NCBI GenBank assembly: GCA_006503535.1
Contig: QYRS01000012.1
Location: forward strand, 1,364,001-1,428,000
Source: Arthrinium phaeospermum
Lineage: Eukaryota; Ascomycota; Sordariomycetes; Amphisphaeriales; Apiosporaceae
Length of the DNA stretch: 64,000 nt
Direction: 5' to 3'
The position numbers and the translations under genes are program-made. Shown here piece after piece: positions 40,225 through 51,453 of this stretch (its first letter is position 1; every line of letters begins with the position of its first letter). The notes beneath the pieces were generated by a model. The model saw only the letters and a list, made by a program, of their open reading frames with translations. It was not told where the DNA came from and searched no databases.

Positions 40225-40724
40225 CAAGATATTGCCCGATGAGATCGACAAAATCGAAAGCTAAGGATGAACATGACCAAAGGACATCTCGCAAGTCACC
40301 AAAACGGAGGATTCAATCGCGACTGATGCTTGAGCGAGTTCCTGAAACAAGCGAGTCAGACCATTCCTTGCCGTTTATACGAATCCCGCATCGCAACGTT
40401 TCCTATTCAGCACCGCGCCGAAATCCACTGCAAAGCCGTCCAGAGAAAGGACTAGGTATTGCAACCCTCAAAGTTGCGATAAGCCTTGAGCGATTTGTGT
40501 TGTTACTACGCCCAACCAATCGACCGTGGAGATCCGGGGTAGGGATTGGAATAACCGATCGATGACGACGAACGCGGGGAGATAAGCTAGAGCCATCGGC
40601 GTTAAGAGAGCGAACACCACGACAACGAAATATAGCAAACATCCATCCGCCTACTAGACGGCAACGCGATGCTCACGATACTTCCTCATTCCCATATCTG
40701 TATGACGTTCAATCCGCTACTGTC
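40225..40724. other. Intergenic region upstream of the MFS gene
   Basis: No gene recognised. It holds the presumed MFS promoter. Confidence 0.45.
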
Positions 40725-42334
40725 ATGGCGAAGGATCGAGTCGAGTCGAAACAGCCCCGACGAGGAGTAGGCTTCCTCACTACTATGCGTTCGCTAGCGA
40801 CGCCTCCATGGTTGCGGTGGGACCCCGAGACCAATCATGATCTGACATGGAGCCAGAATATAGTGTATGGATGTGTAAGTCTACCACTATCTACTTGTTT
40901 GCAGGGCAGGCTACTGATGACTTCACCTCTTCGACTCCAGGTTGCAGCGTTCAGTGTGGGGAACCTCTACTACACACATCCCATCTTGGATGTCCTCGCC
41001 GACGAATTTGGCGTTTCGGATGAGCGCGCCTCGCTCGTACCTACCATAATGCAGGCAGGGTATGCTGGGGGACTACTGTTCATCATTCCGCTCGGTGACA
41101 TTGTTTATCGCCGACCCATGATCCTGGGACTTATTCTCGTGACAGCCCTATTCGTAAGGCCCAGCCGCCCCCTTAGACTTATCATAACACTGACGAATAG
41201 CACACGCAGTGGCTCGGGTTGACCCTGACGGGATCCTTTTCCGTATTCCTAGGGCTATCATTCGTGGTTGGTATACTTACCGTCACGCCCCAGCTCATGT
41301 TCCCGATCGCCGTCCAGTATGCGCCCTCGCGACATCGCGCTACCATGATCTCTATAGTCATGTCCGGCATCGTCTTCGGGATCCTGGTAGCTCGTCTTCT
41401 TTCGGGAATCATCACGCAGTACTCATCCTGGCGCAATGTGTACTGGATGTCGTTCGGGCTGCAGGCGATGATATTCGTCCTGCTTTTTGTTATGATGCCC
41501 GACTACCCGATCCTTCGACCGGGCGGATCGTATCCGAACACCTTGCTCACCATCGTCAAGATGCCGCTCCGCCACCCGGTGTTGACACAAAACAGCCTGA
41601 TCGCCTTTATGACCATGGCCATGTTCACGTCCTTCTGGACGACGCTCACCTTCCAGCTTGTAGGGCCCTTTCGCCTCTCCACGCTGGCCGTGGCTCTGTT
41701 CGCCCTGATCGGCATCGCGCCCGTGTTCCTGAACCCCGTCGTCTCGCGGTACGTGACGTCGCGCATCCACCCCACGGGCACGCTGCTCCTCGCCCAATTC
41801 GTCGCCATCATCCCCGCCGTCGTCGTGGGTACCTTCGTCGGCACGTTTTCCCTCGCGGGTCCCGTGGTTTGGGCTTTCTTGGGGGATCTGGGCATGACCA
41901 CGGTCGTTGTGGCCAACCGCATGGCTATCGCCTCCGTCGATCCGAAGGCTCAGAATGCTGTCAACTCGGTCTATATGGTCTTCACGTTCTGCGGGCAGCT
42001 TTTCGGGACCGCGGTGGGCAATCGGCTCTATGCCGAGGGTGGCTGGGTGCACAGTGGCGCTCTCAGTATTGGGCTCGTAGGGCTGTCGGTGGTCATCACT
42101 GTTGTCCGGGGGCCGCACGAGAAGGGGTGGTTTGGCTGGCGGGGTGGGTGGGACTTGAGTAAGAAGAGGATGGAGGCCACACAAGAGGGGGAGGGGAAGT
42201 CGCAGGAACGGCCTGGACAGGAGGATGCGGAGGGTGCTGTAGTGGAAGGACAGGTCTCGCATCCAGAGAAGCATGGCAAGAATGGGGCGGATGAGGATGG
42301 TCAGGTTACGGGAGGCAACGAAAGGAGGACATAG
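40725..42334 (+). CDS. MFS transporter
   Basis: Exons are 40725-40874, 40941-41153 and 41201-42334 (the last acceptor could instead be after 41209, removing three residues). The first intron is 66 bp, a multiple of three without a stop, so it can look like coding sequence. The protein has about 498 residues with 12 predicted helices: VAAFSVGNLYYTHPILDVLA, IMQAGYAGGLLFIIPLGD, FLGLSFVVGILTV, IAFMTMAMFTSFWTTLTFQL and ALIGIAPVFLNPVV among them. The MFS loop motif appears as GDIVYRRPMI between helices 2 and 3. The layout resembles bacterial-type drug or sugar efflux carriers (AraJ/NepI-like) found in moulds. The C-terminus is long, charged and cytoplasmic (KGWFGWRGGWDLSKKRMEAT onward). The substrate cannot be told. 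Confidence 0.85.
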
Positions 42335-42978
42335 ACGTACTTCGAAAGGTGAGAACAGAGGGTAGTTGATATACAGTAAACGGCTACATGCCAAAACTGA
42401 AGTATTATAGATACTTGCCCATCCGGAATCCATATACGATGCACAAACTTATAAGTATATACTTCAGCATGGCTATGGTGACTGTTGGGTGTCACTGGTG
42501 TGAATTTCAGGAATGCCGCAGCTCAGCTAACAAAGAAATTATGGTTATGCCCCGATTGAACCAATCAGCTTGTGAAGGCTAACGATATTATCGTCGATGC
42601 TTCAACTGTTGCGGAGGGGCAACCGAGGGGCGATCGAGGGGCGATCAGCTTATCCGTATTAACACGCATGCTTTCTGCGGTCCATTCCCATTGTTTTCGG
42701 GGACCGACCCATCCTACTACCAAACAGCAGGTGGTAAACAAGAACCAGCAAAGCTTGTACTTGTTCAACTCTTTCTCACCTGCCAACACGACAGTCACAT
42801 CCGTGGACGTGTTTCTTTTCTTTCCACGAACGTGACGTTCACCTGGCTGCTCGCAAGGAACGAGTTAACGGTTCGTCAACAATCAAGACAAGGTAACATC
42901 ACCCATTCCCTTGCCTAATACGATGCAACAAGCACGCATCAAGGCTCACACCAACTCGCAGATCCAACCATCTTCATC
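42335..42978. other. Intergenic region
   Basis: No gene recognised. A duplicated GGGGCGATCG word lies near 42627-42646. Confidence 0.45.
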
Positions 42979-43680
42979 ATGGCAGGCTGGCGCGGCTTTG
43001 ATATGCCCGCGCACACCGTGACACCCGACGGCACGTGGTACTACGTCGGATCCCCGGTCATCACGGTCATAGACCACAAGAGCCCCAACTATGACAACTG
43101 GGCCGACCCCCTCCGCTACCTGCGCAACAACGAGTGGTGCTACTACGCTGAGTGCGACCTCGTCATCTTTGCCCTCTGCTACGGCGACGTGGTCATGACT
43201 TCCGAGGATCTGAACCAGAAGGGCGAGGAGGAGGAGTCCGGCAACACCAACAAGAAGCAGCTCGACGAGGTGACCGACTGGGAATATGTCCACGAGATGA
43301 TGGTCCAGGCGCACTGGGCCTTCAGCATCGAGAGACTGCAGGCGTACTGGAAGGACAGCATCATGCCTCGCCTCCGCGCCATCCGGGAGGCCAATGCCCG
43401 CCTGACCGGCAAGAAAGGCAAGAACAACGACGGCTACAACGCCCTCGCCGGCCTCGCGGCCACCTGCCACACCCGCAACGTCGACCCGGCCGACCACCCG
43501 CACGGCTACGGCAAGCCCCTCCCCACGGCCTCGGAGCTGTTCAAGGACCGCGTCTGCCAGGCCTTTGGCGGCAAGAGCTACGAGGTCATCAAGGAGCAGG
43601 AGCAGGCGCTGAAGCATGACCGCAAGCTCAAGAAGGTCAAGAGAGAGGATACCGGCCGTTCGTTCCCGAGCGCCGATTAA
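42979..43680 (+). CDS. Predicted 233-residue protein, unknown
   Basis: A single intact exon reads MAGWRGFDMPAHTVTPDGTW at its start. Notable features are many aromatic residues in the first 60 positions (WYYVGSPVI; WADPLRYLRNNEWCYYAECD), a charged linker (QKGEEEESGNTNKKQ), a helical part (AHWAFSIERLQAYWKDSI; LRAIREANARLTGKKGK) and a Lys-rich C-terminus (KHDRKLKKVKRED), perhaps a nuclear signal. No signal peptide or transmembrane helix. Third positions are strongly C/G, as for genuine genes here. The antisense frame (42946-43764) is open but Leu/Val-rich by reverse-complement bias. No family recognised. Confidence 0.75.
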   Translation: MAGWRGFDMPAHTVTPDGTWYYVGSPVITVIDHKSPNYDNWADPLRYLRNNEWCYYAECDLVIFALCYGDVVMTSEDLNQKGEEEESGNTNKKQLDEVTDWEYVHEMMVQAHWAFSIERLQAYWKDSIMPRLRAIREANARLTGKKGKNNDGYNALAGLAATCHTRNVDPADHPHGYGKPLPTASELFKDRVCQAFGGKSYEVIKEQEQALKHDRKLKKVKREDTGRSFPSAD

Positions 43681-44251
43681 AGAAGAGCCACTGGGCGATG
43701 GATGTGCGTGGCTCATGTCATCAAGTTGAAGGGTTTTAGGAACGCACAACCAAGTCGATAGCAAGCGTTAGGTGCTTGCTGGATGGATCTCTGTGGCACC
43801 CGGTTTGGGGCATTGCCTCTGAATGGACGCGACATACTTGCGCTGGGCAGTACGTAGCATCGAGTAATACACTGCGAATGCTAAATCTACCTCGTATACC
43901 AAGTGATTTGCCAAAAGAAGGTGTTGTCTTGAGTCTATATTTTTGCATGCTAGATGTTGTGAACATGGAAGGCTGGCTAAAGAGACATGAGTGTAGGGAG
44001 TCTTACACCAAACCCCGCTATTGCTCTTTAGTGGCCGGCTTTCTCTCCGCATTTCATCGGCTCTCCGATTATGGGTTTCTGGGGAAATACCCGCCGCCAA
44101 CTCCATCTGATCCACCGATGACTCCTCACAGCTTGCGAGGATAAAGGAGCCCCAAAGATGCTGCGTCTGGCAATATGACGTCCTTTTGGAGGCATACCAC
44201 GCTTTTTGATCCGACTGGGCATAATATGATACGCTGCACCAGACCGCAAAC
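43681..44251. other. Intergenic region
   Basis: No gene recognised; promoter of the sugar-acid kinase gene. Confidence 0.45.
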
Positions 44252-45694
44252 ATGACCGAGAATCCGAGCCTCGAGCTGAAGCCGACACTGGCCCAGTTGC
44301 CGCCCACACCCCCCGCGACGCTGCGGCAACAGGTGCAGACCATTCTCCAGGACCCCGCGTCGAAAGTCCCGATACTCGTCGCCCTCGACGACGACCCGAC
44401 CGGCACCCAGACGTGCCACGACATCCCCGTCCTGACCGCCTGGGACAAGCCCACGCTCGTCTCGGAATTCCGCACCACCCGTCCCGGCGGCGGCTTCTTC
44501 ATCCTCACCAACTCGCGCGCCCTGCACCCGGGCCCCGCCCGAGCGCTGATCGCCGAGATCTGCGGGAACCTGAAAGAGGCCGCGGCCGAGGCGGAGACCC
44601 AGTTCGAGATCGTCCTGCGCGGGGACTCGACGCTGCGGGGGCACTTCCCGCTCGAGGCCGAGGCGGCCGAGGACGTGCTGGGCGCGGCGGACGCGTGGCT
44701 GCTGTGTCCTTTCTTCTTGCAGGGCGGGCGGTACACCATCGACGACGTGCACTACGTCGCCGAGGGCGAGCAGCTGGTGCCGGCCGGGCAGACGCCGTTT
44801 GCGCGGGATGCTACGTTTGGCTACCGGAGCTCGAACCTGAGGGAGTACGTGGTCGAGAAGAGCAAGGGCGCGATTCCGGCCGAGAAGGTGACGTCGCTGA
44901 GTCTGGAGACGATTCGCGTGGGCGGCGCGGAGGCGGTGTTGGCGCGGCTGCGGGACGTGGCGAAGGGGACGGTGGTGGTCGTGAATGCGGCGGCCGAGGA
45001 GGATGTCGATGTCGTCGTGTTGGCCCTGCTGAAAGCGGCGGGTCAAGGGAAACGGTATCTGTTCCGGACGGGCGCCGCATTCGTCTCGGCACGACTGGGG
45101 ATCGCACCGATCCCGCCCATATCGGCGGGCCAGTTAAGCCTTTCTGGGGACGCGGGGGGTCTCGTCACCGCCGGCTCCTACGTCCCCAAAACGACGGCGC
45201 AGCTGCAAGTGCTGAGGGACCGCAGCGGCGATCGACTCACGAGCGTCGTCATCGATGTCCGGCGCCTTCTGGAATCCGACGAGGCCGGCGCGAGCGAGAT
45301 GGCGAAAGCCCTGGCCGTGGCCGAACGGGAGATCGCGCGGGGGCAGGACGTCCTGGTGATGACGAGCCGGGAGCTGATCACGGGCGGAGACGAGGCGGCG
45401 AGCCTGGACATCGGCGCCACGGTCGCCAAGGCGCTGGTGTCGTTCCTGGTCGGGCTGACGACGAAGCCGCGCTACGTCATCGCGAAAGGGGGCATCACGT
45501 CGTCCGACATGGCGACCAGGGGGCTCCGGATGCGGCGGGCGGTGATCATGGGGCAGGCGGCGGCGGGCGTGCCGCTGTGGAGGTGCGACGAGGCGTCGGC
45601 CAAGTGGCCGGGGCTGCCTTATGTCGTGTTTCCGGGGAATGTTGGGTCGGAGGAGACGTTGTTTGAGGTTGTTAAGGGGTGGAGGGTGACATAG
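44252..45694 (+). CDS. Four-carbon acid sugar kinase family (OtnK / DUF1537)
   Basis: The 480-residue, single-exon protein matches the two-domain DUF1537 kinases, which in bacteria phosphorylate four-carbon sugar acids such as erythronate and threonate with ATP. The N-terminal substrate domain shows LVALDDDPTGTQTCHDIPVL, ILTNSRAL, LRGDSTLRGHFPLE and CPFFLQGGRYTIDDVHYV. The C-terminal nucleotide domain shows LVMTSRELITGGDEAASL, YVIAKGGITSSDMATRGL and YVVFPGNVGSEETLFEVV. The length is slightly above bacterial forms (about 420). No targeting signal is seen. The gene is very GC-rich, with long open frames on other strands as shadows. A bacterial origin of the family in fungi is possible but not judged here. 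The neighbouring MFS carrier could supply substrate, though nothing in the sequence proves a link. Confidence 0.88.
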   Translation: MTENPSLELKPTLAQLPPTPPATLRQQVQTILQDPASKVPILVALDDDPTGTQTCHDIPVLTAWDKPTLVSEFRTTRPGGGFFILTNSRALHPGPARALIAEICGNLKEAAAEAETQFEIVLRGDSTLRGHFPLEAEAAEDVLGAADAWLLCPFFLQGGRYTIDDVHYVAEGEQLVPAGQTPFARDATFGYRSSNLREYVVEKSKGAIPAEKVTSLSLETIRVGGAEAVLARLRDVAKGTVVVVNAAAEEDVDVVVLALLKAAGQGKRYLFRTGAAFVSARLGIAPIPPISAGQLSLSGDAGGLVTAGSYVPKTTAQLQVLRDRSGDRLTSVVIDVRRLLESDEAGASEMAKALAVAEREIARGQDVLVMTSRELITGGDEAASLDIGATVAKALVSFLVGLTTKPRYVIAKGGITSSDMATRGLRMRRAVIMGQAAAGVPLWRCDEASAKWPGLPYVVFPGNVGSEETLFEVVKGWRVT

Positions 45695-47095
45695 CCAATT
45701 TCTCTAAGTAGAGCCATATTACGTTTTGTAGTTCTCTGCCTGTCTTACATACGCTATTAGCCAATGTCAGAACAATGGCCTACTTAGTCGGTATCAACGC
45801 AATCCTATTTGACCCGCGACCATCTGAGATGGTATTGCCCTAGACTCTGGCATTGGTAGAGTCCGATCAAGCATTCAACGAAGCGGTGTTGGTCAGGCTT
45901 GAGACCTGTCACACTTGACGGATCACACGTCGTACATCGCTTTACAAATACGGAGGTGTGACTGTCACCGATGTAGGGTGCACGTCTAAGCATATACCTC
46001 GAGTAAAAATAGACTCTACCTCTTTACCTTAGGCCTGAATCAATACAACAGAAATCATAGCCTCGGACTTCTCATACATAAATTTGTAATGTGCGAAGGG
46101 AGCATTAGCTCGGGGAATTCAGCTCGGATAAGACTGTATAAAGCCGAGCGGGCTCGCAAACCGCGGCCCGGAGATAATTAGCTCACTGATAGGTGCGGTT
46201 CTTGACGCTACCCGCACCAGACACTAAAGATCCGACTCGCAGCAGCAGCGCCTGCCAGGGGTGGAATATGGGGATACACAACCTTAGGTCTGGAAGCCGC
46301 ATTTTGTGGACGTTGTGCAAGCAAGGGCTGCCTGACAGACTACAGTACGATACGGCCGGCAAGAAATGCCAACAGTATCAACAGAGCTCATTTGTCGATA
46401 TATGACACGTTCATACTTAACCTGAGGATACTGGCTTTCTAGCATAATTGCATGGTCAATTGTCAAAAGCGCAAGACAGAAGGCGGGCATGGCAGGGCAA
46501 GTATGTTCAGAGGGATCGACAGACCCCCGCAACCTGATTTAACCCAGACCCAACGTGTTGGGCCCGGGAGTCCATCCAGCCAGCTTATTGCTTGATGCAA
46601 CTATACGTCGGCAATGTACATATGTATCACCTGAAGCGATAATAGCGACCGGGCTTTAGTTGAGTAGAACCCCATATCAATGACAACTGGATAGGTCAAG
46701 AATGCATTATCCACTCCTTTGTTCACTACTGTATGCTTTCATCCGACCAGGCTAACACTACCTCCGGTCGTTGACCCGACACTATGACACTTCGACACGC
46801 CTTCGGTTGAAGTCTAGGAGTAGGAATCCCTGGGTAGCCGCCGTCAAAGAAACGAAGGAAACGCCTCCTCGCGCTTTCGCGCCTTTGCTCACTAATGCCG
46901 ACCCGATGACTATTGCTTGCTTACCTACGCTCCGACTCACTGCAACCTCCATGACTACCCTGCGTTTCACACACCCAACCTGAACAAATAAAGATGTCGG
47001 CTATGCAGCCCATCACTTCTGTCTTCTGCTCTCTTCATTCACCCATGCACTAGAATTGGTAGTTGCATCTCAATCTGCTGCATTTCGCGGGCAAG
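45695..47095. other. Intergenic region
   Basis: 1.4 kb without a recognisable gene; promoter of the following carrier gene is pyrimidine-rich near 47015-47045. Confidence 0.45.
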
Positions 47096-48523
47096 ATGTC
47101 GACTGAACCCAATGAAATGCCGATAGGCGAAAAGAAAGCTATCGCATCCGATGCGTCTCAAACGACACTCGAGAACGGCCAGCAAAATGAACGGGATGTC
47201 GAAGCCGCGCCGCCAGCCGCCCCGGCTGCGGCGCAAGGCGGCCCACCTCCGGCGCCGAACGGAGGGATCACTGCGTGGCTCCAAGTGCTGGGCGCATTCA
47301 TGATCTTCTTCAACTCCTGGGGCATCTTGAACACGTTCGGTGTCTATCAGACGTACTATGAGTCGGGACAGCTTTTTACCACGTCATCATCCAACATATC
47401 TTGGATCGGCTCTATCCAGGCCTACCTGGTGCTGCTGGGCGGTCTGATCGCCGGGCCATTCTACGACAAGGGATACATCAAGGAGCTTCTCATCCTTGGT
47501 GGGTTTGGCGTGGTCTTCGGCCACATGATGCTGTCTCTCGTCCACGAGTACTGGCAGGCGGTTCTTGCTCAGGGTTTCGTGAGTTTTGACTTCAACCGCA
47601 TCCAATGAAATGGCATCAAGGGGAACCTACTGACAATGATTGAATAGTGCATCGGTCTCGGTGCCGGAGCTATGTTTGTGCCGGCTCTTTCTGTGCTGTC
47701 TGGATACTTCAATACGCGACTGGGCCTTGCCATGGGTCTTGCGGCTGCTGGCAGTTCCTTTGGTGGTATCATCTACCCCATTGCCTTTTACCGGCTCGTC
47801 AACGAGATCGGCTTCGGATGGAGTGTCCGTATCTTGGGTTTCATCGCCCTCGCTACCATGATGATCCCCATTTTCTTCATGAAGATCCGGGTCAAGCCCG
47901 CTGGAGCACGTGCCAGAATCGACACTACCATCTTCACGGACCTGCCGTTCCTGATCTTCATCGTTGGCGCGATGCTGGGGTTTATCGGCCTCTACGTCAT
48001 GCTCTTCTATCTTTCGTACTTCAGCGGGCAGCAAGGCATCACCGACTCCTCGCTCTCGTTCTATCTGGTCGCCATCCTAAACGCCGCCTCCATGTTCGGA
48101 CGGACCCTGCCCAACGCCTTGTCGGACAAGACGGGCCCCCTGAACCTCGTGATCCCGGGCGCCTTCATCTGCGGCCTGCTCAACCTGGTCATGCTCAAGG
48201 TCCACACCGTGGGCGGGGTTGTGGTGGTTGCCCTGGCGTTCGGGTTCTTCTCGGGTGTCTTCATCGCGCTGCCCCCGGTGCTCTTCATTGCGCTGACCAA
48301 GGACAAGAGCAAGATTGGTAGCCGGATGGGGTTGGGATTCTCTCTTGTCGGTCTCGGTACCCTGGCCGGCGGCCCCGGCGGCGGTGCCATCCTGGGGATG
48401 GGCGATGATCTCGACTGGAGGAGTCTCTGGATCTATGGGGGTGTTTGCAGTATGGTTGGCGGTGTCATCTTCATTGGCCTTCGGATCCAGCAGGCCGGGC
48501 TGAAGCTGGCTGTGAAGGTTTAG
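47096..48523 (+). CDS. MFS transporter, monocarboxylate-porter (Mch) type
   Basis: Exons 47096-47578 and 47648-48523 are joined over a 69-bp intron (GTGAGT donor, GAATAG acceptor). The protein has 452 residues. A soluble N-terminus of about 55 residues, Ala/Pro-rich, precedes GGITAWLQVLGAFMIFFNSW and GILNTFGVYQTYY, the hallmark start of fungal monocarboxylate-porter-like carriers (GI.N.FGVYQ.YY). Further helices include IQAYLVLLGGLIAGPFYDKG, GFCIGLGAGAMFVPALSVL, LGLAMGLAAAGSSFGGIIYP and ALAFGFFSGVFIALPPVLFI. Yeast relatives include the riboflavin carrier Mch5; this protein's substrate is unknown. It is a normal-length, intact gene. Confidence 0.87.
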
Positions 48524-49633
48524 AGTCGAGCGCTCAGGCGGAAGAAAGAGGCCTGTGCCTGGAGTTGTATCGTTGGCTGATGGGCGACTTATAGTTGAGT
48601 ATTGGTCGCATATAGACGTTGGATTTCGGTTTCGCTGATACCCCTACACACTTTTACTAATATAGAACTGGTCACTTGATCATACCGGACAATGTGGTTG
48701 ATCTGAATACAAAGGAATACAAAGCGTTCCTGGCAGTCTTGGTAAAATTTTCGCGCCATAGAGGCCTTTACTGTACTTTGTCCCTTTTCAGACCTGGTCC
48801 GATTAGTTGACGGATGTTCATTCGATTCAGAATAGACGAGGAAAGGTCTCCAGTTGTCTCGCGACCTGGCCATACGAGCTCTGGGCAGCATAAGAGTCTC
48901 GACGTGTACAAGCTGACCCAACATCCCACGTTTTGTTACAGGCTGGAAAAAATTGGTCACAGAAATGCAAGATGCAATTGACGTGATCAAGCACGTTAGA
49001 CGGCCCAGGTCTGTAAACTCGGTGCTGATTGGACAGGGGCCGGGCCAAGCTTTGGGAAGGACCACCCGTCTCTCGAAGTCTGCTAACCAGGTCCAAGGGG
49101 CGATCATTACTTCTGATCCGCCTTCTGATCCGCCTGCCTGGGCGGGAGAGCACCTATCCAAACTCAATTCTGACAATTCGCTGGTGGTGATACCAAGCGC
49201 CATTTTGCGCATGCTGATAATGCACACACTCTATGCACACACTATGCGCCGACGCTGTGCCAAGACCTACTCCGCACGCACAAGGGAAACTATATGGGCG
49301 CGCCGTCAATTGGAGGCCGTATCACTTGAAATCCGGCCATCAGGTGTCAGCATCTCTTGCTTGGCTCATCTCACGCCTTCCAGCTCGGGCAACAAGGGCG
49401 ATGGCGTAAGAGTTGCCCCACATTGCGATGCACCCAACCCATGCAGCCGTGGAACGTTCCGTTGGGAGACAGGCGCATGCTTTTTTTTTCCTTTTGACGC
49501 TGCAGGTAGAGACGAATAAATACCGATGGGTCTCCCTTCGCTCTCTGCATTTGCTGCGTATATCACGCTCGAGGCTGCCTATTGATTTCATGTGTTGACG
49601 GTGCTACGCTGGCATCATCAAGACGCAGCAGTC
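48524..49633. other. Intergenic region
   Basis: 1.1 kb, no gene recognised. A T9 run lies near 49482-49490. Confidence 0.45.
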
Positions 49634-51453
49634 ATGTCTAAAGGCATCAAGCACGACGCTGACCCGGGCCATGCGCCCCACCACACGGTGGTCGACGAGG
49701 ATGGCTCCTTTGGAGAGGTCGGAGAGCAGAGGGTGCAGAAGATTGCCATCGCCGAGTCGAGGAAGATTGGAGTCACTGGCGCTGTTTTCCTCATCTTGAA
49801 CAAGATGATCGGCACGGGTAGTAAGTGTTGCCGGCTCTGTCTCGTCTGGACTTACACCGCGCAGTTCCACACCCGCTAACAGCATGTGATATAGTCTTCT
49901 CCACCCCGTCTAGCGTCTTTGCTGCCACCGGCTCTGTTGGCGTGGCTATTATGCTATGGGTTATAGGTAAGCATAAACGCGACCCATAATTCTAGGGGTT
50001 TGCGATGGCGGACGGTTTGTGATTGATCAACACTGACTCAACCGTACAGGCGGCGTATTGACCTTCTGCGGCCTGAGCGTCTTCCTCGAGTTCGGCCTCG
50101 CCATCCCGCGCTCAGGGGGTGAGAAGAACTACTTGGAGCGCGTGTACCGACACCCGCGGTACCTAGCGACGTGCGTCCTCGCATCGCAGATGATCCTCCT
50201 GGGCTTCTCGTCCGGCAACTCCCTGGCGTTCGGCCGCTACATCCTGCTCGCCGCCGGCCACGAGGAAGACAGCTGGATCGGGCGCGGCATCGGCGTCGCG
50301 TGCGTGACGTTCGCGACGGTGCTGCACTCGGTGCTGCCGCGCTGGGGCCTGCGCCTGGTCAACGTGCTGGGCGTCTTCAAGGTCGTCATCCTGCTGCTCA
50401 TTGTGTTTTCGGGTTTCGCGGCGCTGGCGGGCCACCGCCGCGTGCCCGACCCGCGCAACTTCGACGGCGCCTTCCGCCTCGAGACGGGCGACGGCTGGGG
50501 CGGCGGCGGCGCCTATACCTACTCAACGGCCCTGCTCAACGTCATCTACAGCTACAAGGGCTGGGAGAACGCCAACTACGTCATCGGCGAGCTCAAGCAC
50601 CCGCGCAAGACGCTCGTCGTGGCCGCGCCCATCGCCATCGGCGGCGTGACGATCCTGTACGTGCTCGCCAACGTGGCGTACTTCGCCGCCATCTCCAAGG
50701 AGGAGATGGCCAACTCCGAGGTCATTGTCGCGGGCATCTTCTTCCGCAACATGTTTGGCGACAGTGCTGCCGCGCGCAGCTTGCCCGTCTTCGTGGCGCT
50801 GAGCAATATGGGGAATGTGCTTGCGGTCAGCTTCGCGCATGCTCGGCTCAACCAGGAATTTGGCAAGGAGGGGCTGTTGCCTTGGAGCCGGTTTTGGGCT
50901 TCGGTGAAGCCGTTTGGTGCGCCTGCTGCTTCTGTAAGTCTTCACTTATCATATGTTTCTGGTATCACGGATGTATACTAACCTCCGTTACCCCATCTCA
51001 CAGTTGTTCCTGCATTGGCTCGTCACCGTCATCGTCCTGGTCGCGCCCCCGCCGGGCCCGGCCTACAACTTCATTGTCCAGCTGTACACGTACCCGGGCG
51101 CGTGGATCAACGCCTTCGTGGCGGCCGGCCTCATCTACCTGCACTACAAGAAGTCTGAACGGTGGACCTCGCCTTGGCACACGTACCTGCCCATCGCCGT
51201 CCTGTTCCTGCTGTCCAACGTGTTCCTGGCGCTTGTGCCGTTCATCCCGCCCGAGGGCGACTGGAACGCCGACGGGTACCCCTACTACGTGTTCCCCGTC
51301 GTCGGGGTGGGTGTGCTGCTGCTCGGCGGCGTCTACTGGGTTTGCTGGACTAAGATCTGGCCGGCGGTCGGCGGGTACAAGGTCGTGGCGGAGAGGATCG
51401 AGGATGAGGAGGGGAATGAGGTGGTGCGGTATCGGAAGATTCATACTCGGTAG
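49634..51453 (+). CDS. High-affinity methionine permease (Mup1-like, LAT-type amino-acid transporter)
   Basis: The product is a plasma-membrane amino-acid permease of the APC superfamily; closest in layout to yeast Mup1, which takes up methionine. Exons are 49634-49820, 49895-49966, 50050-50933 and 51004-51453; introns are 70-83 bp with GTAAGT-like donors. The first helix is split over two introns and reads IGVTGAVFLILNKMIGTG then IFSTPSSVFAATGSVGVAIM, containing the conserved IGTGIFSTP unwinding motif. Later motifs are GGEKNYLERVYRHPRYLATC, ASQMILLGFSSGNSLAFGRY, YSYKGWENANYVIGELKHP and FGKEGLLPWSRFW. About 12 helices and 530 residues are present. The short cytoplasmic N-terminus carries Lys and acidic residues like the ubiquitination region of Mup1. 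The gene is intact. Confidence 0.88.

Noticed and set aside
41423..42433. 336-residue minus-strand frame over the MFS gene
   Set aside because: His/Asp/Arg-rich antisense shadow.
42946..43764. 272-residue minus-strand frame over the 43-kb gene
   Set aside because: Leu/Val-rich antisense shadow; the plus frame has balanced composition and clear termini.
44413..45666. 417-residue frame in another phase of the sugar-acid kinase gene
   Set aside because: Arg/Gly-rich shadow in a GC-rich gene; the 480-residue frame has all kinase motifs.
44252..48523. Catabolic gene cluster joining the sugar-acid kinase with the carriers
   Set aside because: No accompanying dehydrogenase, isomerase or aldolase of the known four-carbon-acid pathway is present nearby; spacing is ordinary.
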